64,000 nucleotides of DNA. Source: Pseudomonas frederiksbergensis. GTDB lineage: Bacteria > Pseudomonadota > Gammaproteobacteria > Pseudomonadales > Pseudomonadaceae. Positions 1 through 8,798 of the stretch are shown here, one piece after another. The position numbers were made by a program, and so were the translations under genes. The stretch lies in NCBI RefSeq assembly GCF_035751725.1, contig NZ_CP142104.1, forward strand, positions 2,418,001 to 2,482,000, written 5' to 3'. A model generated the notes under the pieces. It was given only the letters and a program-made list of their open reading frames with translations. It was not told where the DNA came from and made no database searches. Positions within the stretch are counted from its first letter, which is position 1. Every line of letters starts with the position of its first letter.

Positions 1-776
1 GGGCGCTTCTGGAGAAAGGTCCACGCGTCGATGCGATCGCGTTTTGCACGCCGCCGCAAGGCCGATTCGCGCTAGTGCGGCAGGCGCTTGAGGCCGGCAA
101 ACACGTCCTGGTGGAGAAACCGCCGTGCGCGACGTTGGGCGAGGCGATGGCGCTGGTGGACCAGGCGCACGCGGCAGGCGTAAGCGGGTTGTTCGCCTGG
201 CATTCGCGTTACGCGCCCGGCATCGAGGCCGCCCGCGACTGGCTTGCCAGCCGCACGCTGCAAAGCGTCCGGATCGACTGGAAGGAAGACGTACGCAAAT
301 GGCACCCGGGCCAGGCGTGGATCTGGCAACCCGGTGGCCTGGGCGTGTTTGATCCGGGCATCAATGCCTTGTCGATCGCCACTCACCTGTTGCCGCTGTC
401 ATTGTTTGTCGAGTCGGCCGAACTGCGCGTTCCCGATAACTGCCAGTCGCCGATTGCCGCCAGCATCAAGATGTCCGACCCAGGCCATCTCGATATCCGC
501 GCGGAATTCGATTTCGACCATGGTCATGATGAACTCTGGAGCATCGAGATTCGTTGCACCGAAGGCGTCCTGCGGCTCGACAATGGCGGTGCGCTGTTGA
601 GCATCGACGGTGTGCGCCAGGCCGTGTCGGAGGAGGGCGAGTACGCGGCGGTGTACCGGCACTTCCAACAACTGATCAATGACAAGGCCTGCGACATGGA
701 CCTGCAACCGCTGCGCCTGGTGGCGGACAGCTTTTTCGTCGGTAGCCGTACCTTGGTCGAGCCGTTCTACGATTGA
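1..776 (+). CDS. D-galactose 1-dehydrogenase-like Gfo/Idh/MocA oxidoreductase (5' partial)
   Basis: The frame is open from the window edge, so the start and the N-terminal Rossmann glycine motif lie outside; about 258 residues remain. The visible part keeps the Gfo/Idh/MocA hallmark EKP (in VLVEKPPCAT), which follows the TPPQ segment of the dinucleotide domain, then the alpha/beta substrate domain. The order of blocks (EKPPCAT, WKEDVRKWHPGQ, GVFDPGINALS, ending LVEPFYD) resembles the D-galactose/L-arabinose 1-dehydrogenases of Pseudomonas and Azospirillum, which oxidise the sugar to its lactone with NAD(P)+. Family placement is secure; the exact sugar is inferred from resemblance. Confidence 0.8.
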   Translation, partial: ALLEKGPRVDAIAFCTPPQGRFALVRQALEAGKHVLVEKPPCATLGEAMALVDQAHAAGVSGLFAWHSRYAPGIEAARDWLASRTLQSVRIDWKEDVRKWHPGQAWIWQPGGLGVFDPGINALSIATHLLPLSLFVESAELRVPDNCQSPIAASIKMSDPGHLDIRAEFDFDHGHDELWSIEIRCTEGVLRLDNGGALLSIDGVRQAVSEEGEYAAVYRHFQQLINDKACDMDLQPLRLVADSFFVGSRTLVEPFYD

Positions 777-823
777 TCGCGCGAACGTGCCCGTCGTCCT
801 TGCGGCGATGGGCACCTGGTGTG

Positions 824-1429
824 CTATTGATGTATCTCGGCAACCGACATGGTGAAGATCAGCTTCGACCTGCCCATGTTGGAATAAGCGTGCGGGACAT
901 CTGTCCTCGCCACCGCCGAGCTCCCGGCGGGGATCACCAGCTCCGTTTCTCCCACCACGCATTTGAGCGTGCCTTTCTCGACATGGAACAACTCAAGGGT
1001 GCCTTGGGGGTGTCCGGCTGAAGAAAACGATTCGCCCGGGAACATCTCCCAGCGCCACAGTTCGATCATGTTCGGGCCGCTCGTCCCGGCGAGCAGGCGC
1101 GCTGTGCCTCCCAATTCTCCGTTCCACAGTGTGGGTATATCCCGGCTGTCGATAATGTGGGCCGAAGGGGGCTCCGCCACATTAACGATGTCGGCCACGG
1201 AAAGGCCCAGCGCCGCGGCAATCTTGCACAAGATGCCGATGCTCGGGTTGGCCGTGCATTTCTCGATCTCGACCACCATTCCCTTGCTCACGCCCGAGCG
1301 CCGGGACAGTTCGTCCAGGGTGATTTTCTGAGCCTTGCGCGCCTGCTTGAGCGTGCGCGCAACGGCCAGGCTCACCGCGTGGGCATCGGCGCCAGGCGTG
1401 GTCGATATATTGATATTCAAGGTCATCAT
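824..1429 (-). CDS. XRE-family regulator with C-terminal cupin domain
   Basis: About 201 aa. Residues 22-75 form an HTH_3 domain (KKAQ-like start, LDELSRRSGVSKGMVVEIE) and residues 110-200 a small-molecule-sensing cupin (FSSAGHPQGTLELFHVEKGTL). This is the layout of HTH-cupin repressors of catabolic or transport genes. The frame extends further upstream, but that part antisense-overlaps the next gene and lacks domain content, so the start is placed at the ATG pair 1429/1426. The gene is divergent from the B3/B4 gene. A 13-base motif occurs both in its 5' codons and in the shared intergenic region (see regulatory entry), suggesting autoregulation. Confidence 0.85.
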   Translation of the reverse strand: MMTLNINISTTPGADAHAVSLAVARTLKQARKAQKITLDELSRRSGVSKGMVVEIEKCTANPSIGILCKIAAALGLSVADIVNVAEPPSAHIIDSRDIPTLWNGELGGTARLLAGTSGPNMIELWRWEMFPGESFSSAGHPQGTLELFHVEKGTLKCVVGETELVIPAGSSAVARTDVPHAYSNMGRSKLIFTMSVAEIHQ

Positions 1430-1534
1430 CAAGGAATCATGAGAAAGAGAGTGCGGTGATTCTCGACCGTTGCCGGCGGTGTCGTCAATCAGTTCGTCGG
1501 GCTTATACCGACCATAAAAGTCGATATATTGACT
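1401..1534. promoter_or_regulatory. Repeated GTCGATATATTGA motif, likely operator pair
   Basis: GTCGATATATTGA occurs at 1401-1413, just inside the regulator gene, and at 1520-1532. The second copy lies in AGTCGATATATTGACT (1519-1534), a 16-bp palindrome with one mismatched pair. The two copies are 119 bp apart and bracket the divergent promoter region. That is what is seen; binding by the adjacent XRE-cupin protein is inferred. Confidence 0.5.
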
Positions 1535-1589
1535 TTGGCCGTAGGCGATGACTAGCATGAAAACCCATTTGCAACGCTGGAGAACCTTG

Positions 1590-2282
1590 ATGCTGTCAGT
1601 ACTGCCGTTGATCGACCAAGCCGTTGCCGAGCTGGCGCCCGGGTTCAGGGCCCTGAGCATCGTGGTGCAGGCTGCGCCGCTCACCAACCCGGACGCCGCC
1701 CGTACGGCCCTGGATCGAGCCTGCCAGTCGGCGCTGGCGGGTGGGCCTGCCTGGGGAGAGGCCCATTTGCAGCAGTGGGCAGACACGTTTCGACTGTTCG
1801 GCGCCAAGCCGCAACGCACACCATGTTCGGCCGAAGCGTTGCGCAAGCGCGTGCTGCGTGACGGCAGCGTGCCGAGCCTGGATCCGGTCGTGGATCTCTA
1901 CAACGCCATCAGCATCGAGTATGCGATCCCTGTCGGCGGCGAAAATATCGAGGCGTACGTTGGCTCGCCGCGACTCGTTATCGCCGAGGGCTGCGAACCG
2001 TTCGACACCATGAAGGAAGGCGCACCCGCCCATGAATTTCCGGACGCCGGCGAAGTGGTCTGGCGCGACGACCAGGGCGTGACGTGCCGGCGCTGGAACT
2101 GGCGACAGGGCGTCAGGACGCGGCTGGATGCGCAGGCCCAGCACATGTGGTTCATCCTCGAAAGCCTGCCGGCAATGCCGCTCGAAGCGCTGACCGAGGC
2201 GGGTGACAGGTTGATCGAGGGGTTGCAGTCGATGATGCCCGGTGTGCAGATTGAAAGTGCGCTGGTAGGGCCAGCTAGCTGA
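1590..2282 (+). CDS. B3/B4 (PheRS beta-like) domain protein
   Basis: About 230 aa. The B3/B4 fold of phenylalanyl-tRNA synthetase beta chain is found as a stand-alone protein and is thought to bind or edit amino-acid-like ligands. The core is residues 70-210: VDLYNAISIEYAIPVGG, then WRDDQGVTCRRWNWRQG. The start was moved to the ATG at 1590 because it has a GGAG Shine-Dalgarno eight bases upstream and gives the usual N-terminus MLSVLPLIDQ; an in-frame ATG at 1548 would add 14 residues. It is divergent from the XRE-cupin regulator and probably its target. The cellular role is unknown. Confidence 0.75.
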   Translation: MLSVLPLIDQAVAELAPGFRALSIVVQAAPLTNPDAARTALDRACQSALAGGPAWGEAHLQQWADTFRLFGAKPQRTPCSAEALRKRVLRDGSVPSLDPVVDLYNAISIEYAIPVGGENIEAYVGSPRLVIAEGCEPFDTMKEGAPAHEFPDAGEVVWRDDQGVTCRRWNWRQGVRTRLDAQAQHMWFILESLPAMPLEALTEAGDRLIEGLQSMMPGVQIESALVGPAS

Positions 2283-2307
2283 CTTCATGGTTGCTCGCAA
2301 AGCTTTT

Positions 2308-2335
2308 GTGGCGAGAGGATAAATCCCCTCGCCAC
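2308..2335. repeat. REP-type hairpin between convergent genes
   Basis: GTGGCGAGaGG and CCcCTCGCCAC flank a short ATAAAT-type loop, giving a 28-bp near-perfect hairpin. The same core recurs at 60.88-61.03 kb. It lies between the stops of the B3/B4 gene and yghU and could also act as a bidirectional terminator. Confidence 0.7.
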
Positions 2336-2349
2336 GCGTTGCGCCTCGA

Positions 2350-3189
2350 CTAGTCCAGATCCTGCGCCCGATGCCGCTCCGGCAGCTGGCTCGCCTCATC
2401 GCCCCAGGTTCGGTTGACGCGTTGTCCTCGCTTGACCGCGGGCCTGTTGGCGATTTCCTCGGCCCAGCGCTGCACGTGGGTGTATTCATGAGCGGAAAGG
2501 AACTCGGCCGCCGAATACACGTTGTTCCGAACCAGTTGGCCATACCATGGCCAGACCGCAATATCGGCGATGGTGTACTGCTCGCCCGCCAGGTATCGGT
2601 TTTCAGCCAGGCGACGATCCAAGACATCCAGTTGGCGCTTGGCTTCCATGGTGAAGCGGTTGATGGGGTATTCCAGTTTCTCCGGCGCGTAGGCGTAGAA
2701 ATGCCCGAAACCGCCGCCCAGGTAAGGCGCCGAGCCCATCTGCCAGAACAGCCAGTTCAGGGTTTCGGTGCGGCCGGCCGGATCGGCGGGCAACAGGGCT
2801 CCGAATTTTTCCGCCAGGTACAGCAGGATCGAACCGGACTCGAACACACGGATCGTCGGTTCGACGCTGCGGTCCAGCAGGGCCGGAATCTTGGAGTTCG
2901 GATTGACCTGGACAAAGCCGCTGGAGAACTGGTCGCCTTCGCCGATGCGAATCAGCCAGGCGTCGTATTCCGCGCCGGTGTGCCCGAGGGCCAGCAGCTC
3001 TTCGAGCATGATGGTGACTTTCACGCCGTTGGGCGTCGCCAGCGAATAGAGTTGCAAGGGATGCTCGCCGATCGGCAAGTCTTTTTCATGGGTGGGCCCG
3101 GCTACAGGGCGGTTGATGCTGGCGAAGTGGCCACCCGAGGGGGCTTCGTTTTTCCAGACCTTGGGCGGAACGTAAGACGCTTGGCTCAT
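2350..3189 (-). CDS. yghU: Glutathione-dependent disulfide-bond oxidoreductase YghU-like
   Basis: 279 aa, close to the E. coli YghU length. An N-terminal extension (YVPPKVWKNEAPSGGHFASINRP) precedes the thioredoxin-fold GST domain, which carries the family signature LATPNGVKVTIMLEEL, the cis-Pro segment NPNSKIPAL and the glutathione contact ESGSILLYLAEK. A helical C-terminal domain with YTIADIAVWPWY follows. Nu-class GSTs of this type bind two glutathiones and reduce disulfides. It is a single-gene unit, convergent with the B3/B4 gene. Confidence 0.9.
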   Translation of the reverse strand: MSQASYVPPKVWKNEAPSGGHFASINRPVAGPTHEKDLPIGEHPLQLYSLATPNGVKVTIMLEELLALGHTGAEYDAWLIRIGEGDQFSSGFVQVNPNSKIPALLDRSVEPTIRVFESGSILLYLAEKFGALLPADPAGRTETLNWLFWQMGSAPYLGGGFGHFYAYAPEKLEYPINRFTMEAKRQLDVLDRRLAENRYLAGEQYTIADIAVWPWYGQLVRNNVYSAAEFLSAHEYTHVQRWAEEIANRPAVKRGQRVNRTWGDEASQLPERHRAQDLD

Positions 3190-3429
3190 GAACGTACCTT
3201 ATCGTTTGAATGCACTGATCCTGGGACGAAGCCATAGCACATTTGCGCTATGGCTCGCGTCGAGACATGGACTCTAATCTATGGGCGGTGTGTCCGGCAG
3301 ACAAGGGCGGCCAGCATTTTGTCGCGGTGCCTCTATTTCCTTTGGCGATAACCGCTCAAATAAGCCGATATAGGCTTGCTTGACGTCAAAAGATAATTCC
3401 CTCGATTCGTTACAGCCGCCCAGTTATTC

Positions 3430-3437
3430 GCCGATAG
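3430..3437 (+). promoter_or_regulatory. Possible sigma-28 (FliA) -10 element
   Basis: GCCGATAG, one mismatch from the FliA -10 consensus GCCGATAA, lies 46 bp before the chemoreceptor start. GCCGATAT occurs at 3364-3371. No convincing -35 (TCAAG-like) is seen at the right spacing, so this is weak. Confidence 0.25.
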
Positions 3438-3483
3438 CCATTTGAGGTCCGGTTGATTCTCTTGGGTTCGTCGAGGGTACGTC

Positions 3484-4839
3484 ATGTTTAATAAAACATT
3501 AAAAAATGAACTGACGGCCAGGACGGCCGACTTGGAAACCTACAAGGGACTGGTCGGAGCGCTGGAACGGTCGATGGCCGTGATCGAGTTCAGTCCCGAC
3601 GGCAAGGTGCTTCGCGCCAACGCAAACTTCTTGAACACGATGGGCTACCGTGAAGATCAGTTGGCGGGATTGTCCCATCGCAATTTCTGTACCCCGGCGC
3701 TGGCCGGCAGTGCCCAATACCGGGAGTTCTGGGACCGGCTGCGAGCCGGTCAATTCGTTTCCGGGACGTTCCAGCGAATCAGTTGCGATGGCCGCCATGT
3801 CTGGTTGGAGGCCAGCTACAACCCGGTCCTGGATGAGCAGGGCAAGGTTTCCAAAGTGGTGAAATACGCGCTCGATGTCACCGCCCGGGTTGCGAGCGAT
3901 GCGGAGATACGCGGTCGCTTGGCCGCACTGGATCGGGCCATGGCGGTGATCGAATTTGACCTGGGCGGCAATATCCTCACCGCCAATGACAACTTCCTGC
4001 ACACGATGAATTACTCGCTGGCGGAGATCAAAGGCAAGCATCACCGACTCTTTTGCGAAGCGAGCCTGATCAACAGTTCGGAATACAGCGATTTCTGGCG
4101 GCGTCTCAATGCCGGCGAGTTTTTCAGCGGCCAGTTCAAGCGCCTGGGCAAACACGGCAAGGTGGTTTGGCTGGAAGCCAGCTACAACCCGGTCTATGAC
4201 GCGGACGGCAAACTGAGCAAGATCGTCAAGTTCGCCAGTGACATCTCCGAACGGGTGGAAAAATTCGAGGAGGATTCACGCGGCGCGTCCCGTGCCTACC
4301 ACATTTCTTCCGAGACCGAGCGCGTCGCCGAACAGGGTGCGCAAGTGATCCAGCAGACCGCCAAGGAGATGCGCCAGATCGCCGAAAACATCGGCGCCTC
4401 CGCGCGCCTGGTCGGGCAACTGGGCGCGCGCTCGGAAGAGATCACCGCCATCGTCAATACCATTCGCGGCATCGCCGACCAGACCAACCTGTTGGCGCTC
4501 AACGCGGCCATCGAGGCCGCGCGGGCCGGTGACCAGGGCAGGGGCTTTGCGGTGGTGGCCGATGAAGTCCGGCAACTGGCCGGGCGCACCAGTCGCTCGA
4601 CCTCGGAAATCGCCGAGATGATCGGGATGATCCTTTCTGAAACCCGCGATGCCGTCGCCAGCATGAGCGTTACGCACGAGGGCGCGCTACGCGGCGTGAC
4701 CCTGGCGGACCAGGCGGGATCGGTGATCGTGCAGATCAGGGCCGGGACCACCGATGCATTGGAGGCGGTGAGCATGTTCGCGTCCAAGCTCGACGAGTCG
4801 GAAGTCATTCCTAAAACGGCGATTGGCTGGGTCGGCTGA
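3484..4839 (+). CDS. PAS-PAS methyl-accepting chemotaxis protein (BdlA/Aer-like)
   Basis: 451 aa, soluble, with no membrane segment. Two PAS domains (about residues 20-135 and 145-255) are clear duplicates: [19 protein letters not shown] versus [19 protein letters not shown], each followed by F-C and WLEASYNPV. The C-terminal MCP signalling hairpin contains the conserved tip [20 protein letters not shown] (about 328-347). Such proteins sense redox, oxygen or ligand state and signal to CheA; BdlA affects biofilm dispersal. The tail after about residue 430 is short and ends [14 protein letters not shown]. Start ATG 3484 follows GAGGGTACGTC. Confidence 0.9.
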   Translation: MFNKTLKNELTARTADLETYKGLVGALERSMAVIEFSPDGKVLRANANFLNTMGYREDQLAGLSHRNFCTPALAGSAQYREFWDRLRAGQFVSGTFQRISCDGRHVWLEASYNPVLDEQGKVSKVVKYALDVTARVASDAEIRGRLAALDRAMAVIEFDLGGNILTANDNFLHTMNYSLAEIKGKHHRLFCEASLINSSEYSDFWRRLNAGEFFSGQFKRLGKHGKVVWLEASYNPVYDADGKLSKIVKFASDISERVEKFEEDSRGASRAYHISSETERVAEQGAQVIQQTAKEMRQIAENIGASARLVGQLGARSEEITAIVNTIRGIADQTNLLALNAAIEAARAGDQGRGFAVVADEVRQLAGRTSRSTSEIAEMIGMILSETRDAVASMSVTHEGALRGVTLADQAGSVIVQIRAGTTDALEAVSMFASKLDESEVIPKTAIGWVG

Positions 4840-5234
4840 GGAGGTTGGCGGCTGCGTCCGGGGGGAGGCCAAGAGGGTCCTTGCCCATCGTGGCGCAGCT
4901 GTTTCGCTCGATCCTCGACAACTACACCCTCGACAACGGCCAGCTCGAACCCAGGCCTGGCGATTGTCATTTATGACAAGGGCCGGGGCATTGCCGCCGA
5001 GCAACTGACCCAGGACTTTGCCTGGCGCATCTAGCGTCACGCGGGTCCAGGCCCCGGCACGGCGGGCCATTCCATTTTATGAAACAGTGGATTTCAGTCC
5101 ATGCGTATTCCTGCGTCGCCGCTTTGGGCAGAAGATGGCTCCACCTCATACACCGTTCGCCAAAGGTGTGATGGACCCTCCCTGACCACAGCGCACTGAC
5201 CCCGTAGCCAAGCCGGGGGCGCGAGGAGTAGCTG
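4840..5234. other. Gene-poor gap with a possible coding relic
   Basis: 395 bp between the chemoreceptor and the oxidoreductase. Short open stretches read like fragments of one former protein in two frames: IVAQLFRSILDNYTLDNGQ (about 4885-4940) and GLAIVIYDKGRGIAAEQL (about 4953-5006). Each is cut off by stops or frame changes and I cannot assign a family. The end of the gap holds a good Shine-Dalgarno (GAGGAGTAGCTG) for the next gene. Confidence 0.35.
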
Positions 5235-7289
5235 ATGAACGAAGCCACCCAAGCACAATCTTCCCCCTGGCATGAAGGTGAGTTGACCTTGCAACGCTCC
5301 GTCGGGGCGGTGGAGATGATGGCCGGTGTCGGTCAGCGGCAACTGGCGCGCACCTGGATGCCGGACCAGCACCGTGAGTTCTACGCACAATTGCCGTTCG
5401 TGGTGCTGGGGGCGGTCGATAGCCAGGGCGACGCCTGGGCGACCCTGCGCACCGGGCAGCCCGGTTTCATGAACTCACCGGACCCTGAAACGCTGCACAT
5501 CCATTTCGATCCGCGGCCCGAGGACCCGGCCGAGGAAGGCCTGGGCGAGGGCGATGCCATCGGCATGCTGGGTATCGAGTTGCACACCCGTCGGCGTAAT
5601 CGCATGAACGGTGTGGTGCGCCGCCAGCTCGACCAGGGCCTGGAGATTTCGGTGAGCCAGGCCTATGGCAACTGCCCGCGCTACATCAACCTGCGCCAGT
5701 ACAGCTTCGTCGATGAACAGCCGGCCGTCTCCCGTGAACTTGACGTAACCGACCCGTTGGTTCGTCGGCTGGTGACGGCATCCGATTCGTTCTACATCGC
5801 CACCTACGTGGTACGTGACGGCGAGCGGCAGGTCGATGCCTCCCATCGTGGCGGCAAGCCCGGGTTCGTGCGCATGGACGAGGACGGGACGCTGACCATC
5901 CCGGATTTCTCCGGGAACCTGTTTTTCAACACCCTGGGCAATATCCTGCTGAACCCTCGCGCTGGGTTGGTATTCGTCGATTTTCAAACCGGTGACTTAT
6001 TGCAAATGAGCGGTTCGGCCCAGGTGCTGCTGGACGACCCGCAGATTGCCGCGTTCCAGGGCGCCGAACGGTTGTTGCGTTTTACCCCGCATCGGATTGT
6101 CCACCGGCCGGCGGCGATACCTCTGCGCTGGAAAGACGAGGAGGCGGGTGACTCGCCCAATTCCTTGATGACCGGCAGTTGGGAGCAGACCGCCGAGCGT
6201 TTGCAGGCCGAGGCGTTGCGCACCCATTGGCGTGCGCTGCAGGTCACCCGGGTGGTGGATGAAAGCCACAATATTCGTTCGTTCTACCTGCAAGCCACTG
6301 ATGGTGCCGGCCTGCCCCGGTTCGAGGCCGGACAGCATCTGCCCGTGCGGGTGCGGTTGGAGGGCCAAGACGTGCCGTCGATCCGGACCTACAGCGTGTC
6401 CAGCGCGCCATCGGATGATTTCCTGCGCATCAGCGTCAAGCGCGACGGCGTGGTGTCTTCGCACCTGCATGAACAGATCCAGGCGAGCCACGATATCGAG
6501 GCCCGGGCGCCCCAAGGGCATTTCACCGTGGATCCCGCCGAGCGCCGGCCCCTGGTGCTGCTGGCGGCGGGCGTCGGCATCACGCCGTTGCTGTCGATGC
6601 TGCGCGAGGTGGTCTATCAAGGGAAACGCATCAGCCGCATGCGTCCAGTCTGGCTGGTGCAAAGCGCCCGCCACGTGGTCGACCTGGCCTTTCGCGAAGA
6701 AATCGATGAGCTGGTGGCGCGTGCGGGAGACAAAGTGAAAGTGCTGCGCCTGGTCAGCCAACCGCCTACCGACGGCAAGGCTGGGCAAGGCTACGACGTG
6801 GCCGGCCGGATCGATGTGGCGCTGCTCAAGCAACTGTTGCCACTGGACGACTACGATTACTACTTGTGCGGTCCGGGCACCTTTACCCAGGCGGTGTACG
6901 ATGGCCTGCGCACGCTGCGCATTCCGGATGACCGCATTCACGCCGAAACCTTCGGCCCGTCCACGCTGGTGCGCGATATCGAGGTCCGCGTACCGGCGGC
7001 CGAACAAGTGCCGGCGGCGACCGAAGCGGTGAAAGTGCTGTTCTCCAGCTCAGCCAAGGAAGCCCGCTGGGAGCCGAACAGCGGGACGCTGCTCGAGCTG
7101 GCCGAGGCCCGCGGCCTGAACCCGGAATTCAGTTGCCGCGGCGGTTCATGCGGCACCTGCAAGACCCGCATGACCCAAGGTCAGGTGCATTACCTGACCC
7201 GGCCGGCCGAGCCCGTGGCTGACGGCGAAGTGCTGATCTGTTGCGCGGTACCGGCCCAGGGCAGCGAGCCTTTGATACTCGAAGCCTGA
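5235..7289 (+). CDS. PPOX-like / flavin reductase / 2Fe-2S ferredoxin fusion oxidoreductase
   Basis: 684 aa, three modules. About residues 40-290 form a pyridoxamine-phosphate-oxidase-like flavin split barrel (PFVVLGAVDSQGDAWATL; YGNCPRYIN). About 325-580 form a ferredoxin-NADP reductase module (RTYSVSS for FAD, GVGITPLLSML for NAD(P)H, YYLCGPGTF). About 600-684 form a plant-type [2Fe-2S] domain with CRGGSCGTCK plus a distal Cys (LICCAVP). It should pass electrons from NAD(P)H via FAD and 2Fe-2S to a substrate or flavin at the split barrel; the substrate is unknown. ATG 5235 follows GAGGAGTAGCTG. No partner gene on this strand. Confidence 0.85.
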   Translation: MNEATQAQSSPWHEGELTLQRSVGAVEMMAGVGQRQLARTWMPDQHREFYAQLPFVVLGAVDSQGDAWATLRTGQPGFMNSPDPETLHIHFDPRPEDPAEEGLGEGDAIGMLGIELHTRRRNRMNGVVRRQLDQGLEISVSQAYGNCPRYINLRQYSFVDEQPAVSRELDVTDPLVRRLVTASDSFYIATYVVRDGERQVDASHRGGKPGFVRMDEDGTLTIPDFSGNLFFNTLGNILLNPRAGLVFVDFQTGDLLQMSGSAQVLLDDPQIAAFQGAERLLRFTPHRIVHRPAAIPLRWKDEEAGDSPNSLMTGSWEQTAERLQAEALRTHWRALQVTRVVDESHNIRSFYLQATDGAGLPRFEAGQHLPVRVRLEGQDVPSIRTYSVSSAPSDDFLRISVKRDGVVSSHLHEQIQASHDIEARAPQGHFTVDPAERRPLVLLAAGVGITPLLSMLREVVYQGKRISRMRPVWLVQSARHVVDLAFREEIDELVARAGDKVKVLRLVSQPPTDGKAGQGYDVAGRIDVALLKQLLPLDDYDYYLCGPGTFTQAVYDGLRTLRIPDDRIHAETFGPSTLVRDIEVRVPAAEQVPAATEAVKVLFSSSAKEARWEPNSGTLLELAEARGLNPEFSCRGGSCGTCKTRMTQGQVHYLTRPAEPVADGEVLICCAVPAQGSEPLILEA

Positions 7290-7309
7290 TACTCGGCGAT
7301 GCAGGCGGG

Positions 7310-8215
7310 TTATAACGCCCGTCTCACGCGCCCCGGCGCCTCGCCATAGATTTCCTTGAATTTCTTGCTGAACGCTGCCTGGGATTGATAGCCCACCTGT
7401 ACCGCGATATCGCTCAAGCCCAGATGCGAATGACTCAGCAGGCTGAACGCCAATTCCATGCGCACCTGGGTCAACAGTACCCACGGCGAGACGCCCGCCA
7501 CTTTGACGAATGCCCGCATGAAGTTGGCCCGGGACATGCTCGCCAGGTCCGCCAGGCTTTGTATCGTCCACTCATGGGCAGGATCATCCAGCATCGCCTG
7601 CCACGCGCGGCCAAGGCGCTTGTCTCCCAGCAGTGCGAACGAGCCGCTGTCCTGGCCGTGGTTCGCCAGGTGCGCCCGCAGGATCAAAGTGAACAGTGCC
7701 TGCGACAACGCATCCAGCAGCAAGCGCGCGCCGACCTTGTTCCCCTCCGCTTCGGCGCGAATGACATCGACCAGTGCCGGCAATGGTCCGTTGGCCGGCA
7801 GCGCGCCGCTGGGAATTACCAGATACTCAGGCAACGACGCGAACAACAGCGAGGCGCGGTTGAAGTGAAATCCACCGCAGAGCATATCCAGTTCCGCGCT
7901 GGCACCGCCGATGCGATGGATTGGCAGCGTGTCGCCGCTGATGATCTTGGGTGAGGTCGGGGCCACGATTTTCCCAGGGCTGTGCATCATGTGCCGGGCG
8001 CCCCGGGGCAACAACAGGATGTCGCCGGCGCGCATGGGCAAGCGCTGGCCGTCGGGGAACTCCACCCGGCATTCACCCGCAAGCACGATGTGGTAGGGCG
8101 CATTGCCAAGGGCTTGCTGTTCATGATCGAGGGCCCAGTCACCCTCGAACTGGCAACGCAGGTCGAGGCTGCCGCGCACGTTCGCCAGGCTGATGAGTTT
8201 ATCGATGGCATTCAT
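7310..8215 (-). CDS. AraC-family regulator with cupin sensor
   Basis: About 301 aa: an N-terminal cupin (residues 1-170; PYHIVLAGECRVEFPDGQRL, RAGDILLLPRGARHMM) and a C-terminal AraC double HTH (about 205-300; IQSLADLASMSRANFMRAF, SDIAVQVGYQSQAAFSKKF). The frame runs on upstream to 8305, but the family-like N-terminus MNAIDKLISL starts at 8215. It is divergent from the AhpD-like gene 110 bp away, its most likely target. The inducer is unknown. Confidence 0.85.
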   Translation of the reverse strand: MNAIDKLISLANVRGSLDLRCQFEGDWALDHEQQALGNAPYHIVLAGECRVEFPDGQRLPMRAGDILLLPRGARHMMHSPGKIVAPTSPKIISGDTLPIHRIGGASAELDMLCGGFHFNRASLLFASLPEYLVIPSGALPANGPLPALVDVIRAEAEGNKVGARLLLDALSQALFTLILRAHLANHGQDSGSFALLGDKRLGRAWQAMLDDPAHEWTIQSLADLASMSRANFMRAFVKVAGVSPWVLLTQVRMELAFSLLSHSHLGLSDIAVQVGYQSQAAFSKKFKEIYGEAPGRVRRAL

Positions 8216-8325
8216 TTGAGCGCTTCGCGAAAAAAACTGAGCGGATCGAACAAACCCGACCCACGCCCAGGTGGAAAACTGAGGGCGTTGAAACAGTACA
8301 CCCAACCCACTCAGGAGTTAATGCC

Positions 8326-8673
8326 ATGTTCAATAACTGGTCCGAATTGTTGCCCACCATCCAGAAAGCCTTTGGTGCCCTTGGCCGCAGCAACCCGAAA
8401 ATGGTCAAGGCGTATACGGCCCTTGGCGAAGCCGCCAGCGAAAACAACGTGCTCGATGGTAAGACCCGCGAATTGATATCCCTCGCCGTGGCGATCACCA
8501 CGCGTTGCGACGGTTGCATCGGCGTGCACACCGATGCGGCGATCAAGGCCGGCGCCAGCCGCGAGGAAGTCGCCGCCGCCCTGGCAACCGCCATCTCGTT
8601 GAATGCGGGTGCTGCGTATATTTACTCGCTGCGGTCGCTGGAGGCGTACGACACGCTTAAGCAGCCGGCTTGA
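8326..8673 (+). CDS. Carboxymuconolactone decarboxylase/AhpD-family protein
   Basis: 115 aa, the usual length of single-domain members. The AhpD-type redox motif is intact: RELISLAVAITTRCDGCIGVHT gives E-x11-C-x2-C-x3-H. Members with this CxxC behave as alkylhydroperoxidase-like thiol peroxidases, so that is more likely than decarboxylation. A good Shine-Dalgarno (CAGGAG) precedes ATG 8326. It is divergent from the AraC gene and followed by a strong hairpin terminator. Confidence 0.85.
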   Translation: MFNNWSELLPTIQKAFGALGRSNPKMVKAYTALGEAASENNVLDGKTRELISLAVAITTRCDGCIGVHTDAAIKAGASREEVAAALATAISLNAGAAYIYSLRSLEAYDTLKQPA

Positions 8674-8686
8674 TCCTGCGCTTTGC

Positions 8687-8717
8687 AAAGCCCGGTGCAC
8701 GGTGTGCCCGGGCTTTC
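8687..8717 (+). terminator. Rho-independent terminator after the AhpD-like gene
   Basis: AAAGCCCGG, an 11-base loop region and CCCGGGCTTT form a strong GC stem ending in a short T run (TTTCTCG). Confidence 0.75.
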
Positions 8718-8798
8718 TCGTGATTGTTTCATGCGCTGAAACGCAATCCCCTCGCAGGACGGCTTCGTGGCCATCGTAAAAAGCTTCGATGTGAAGAC

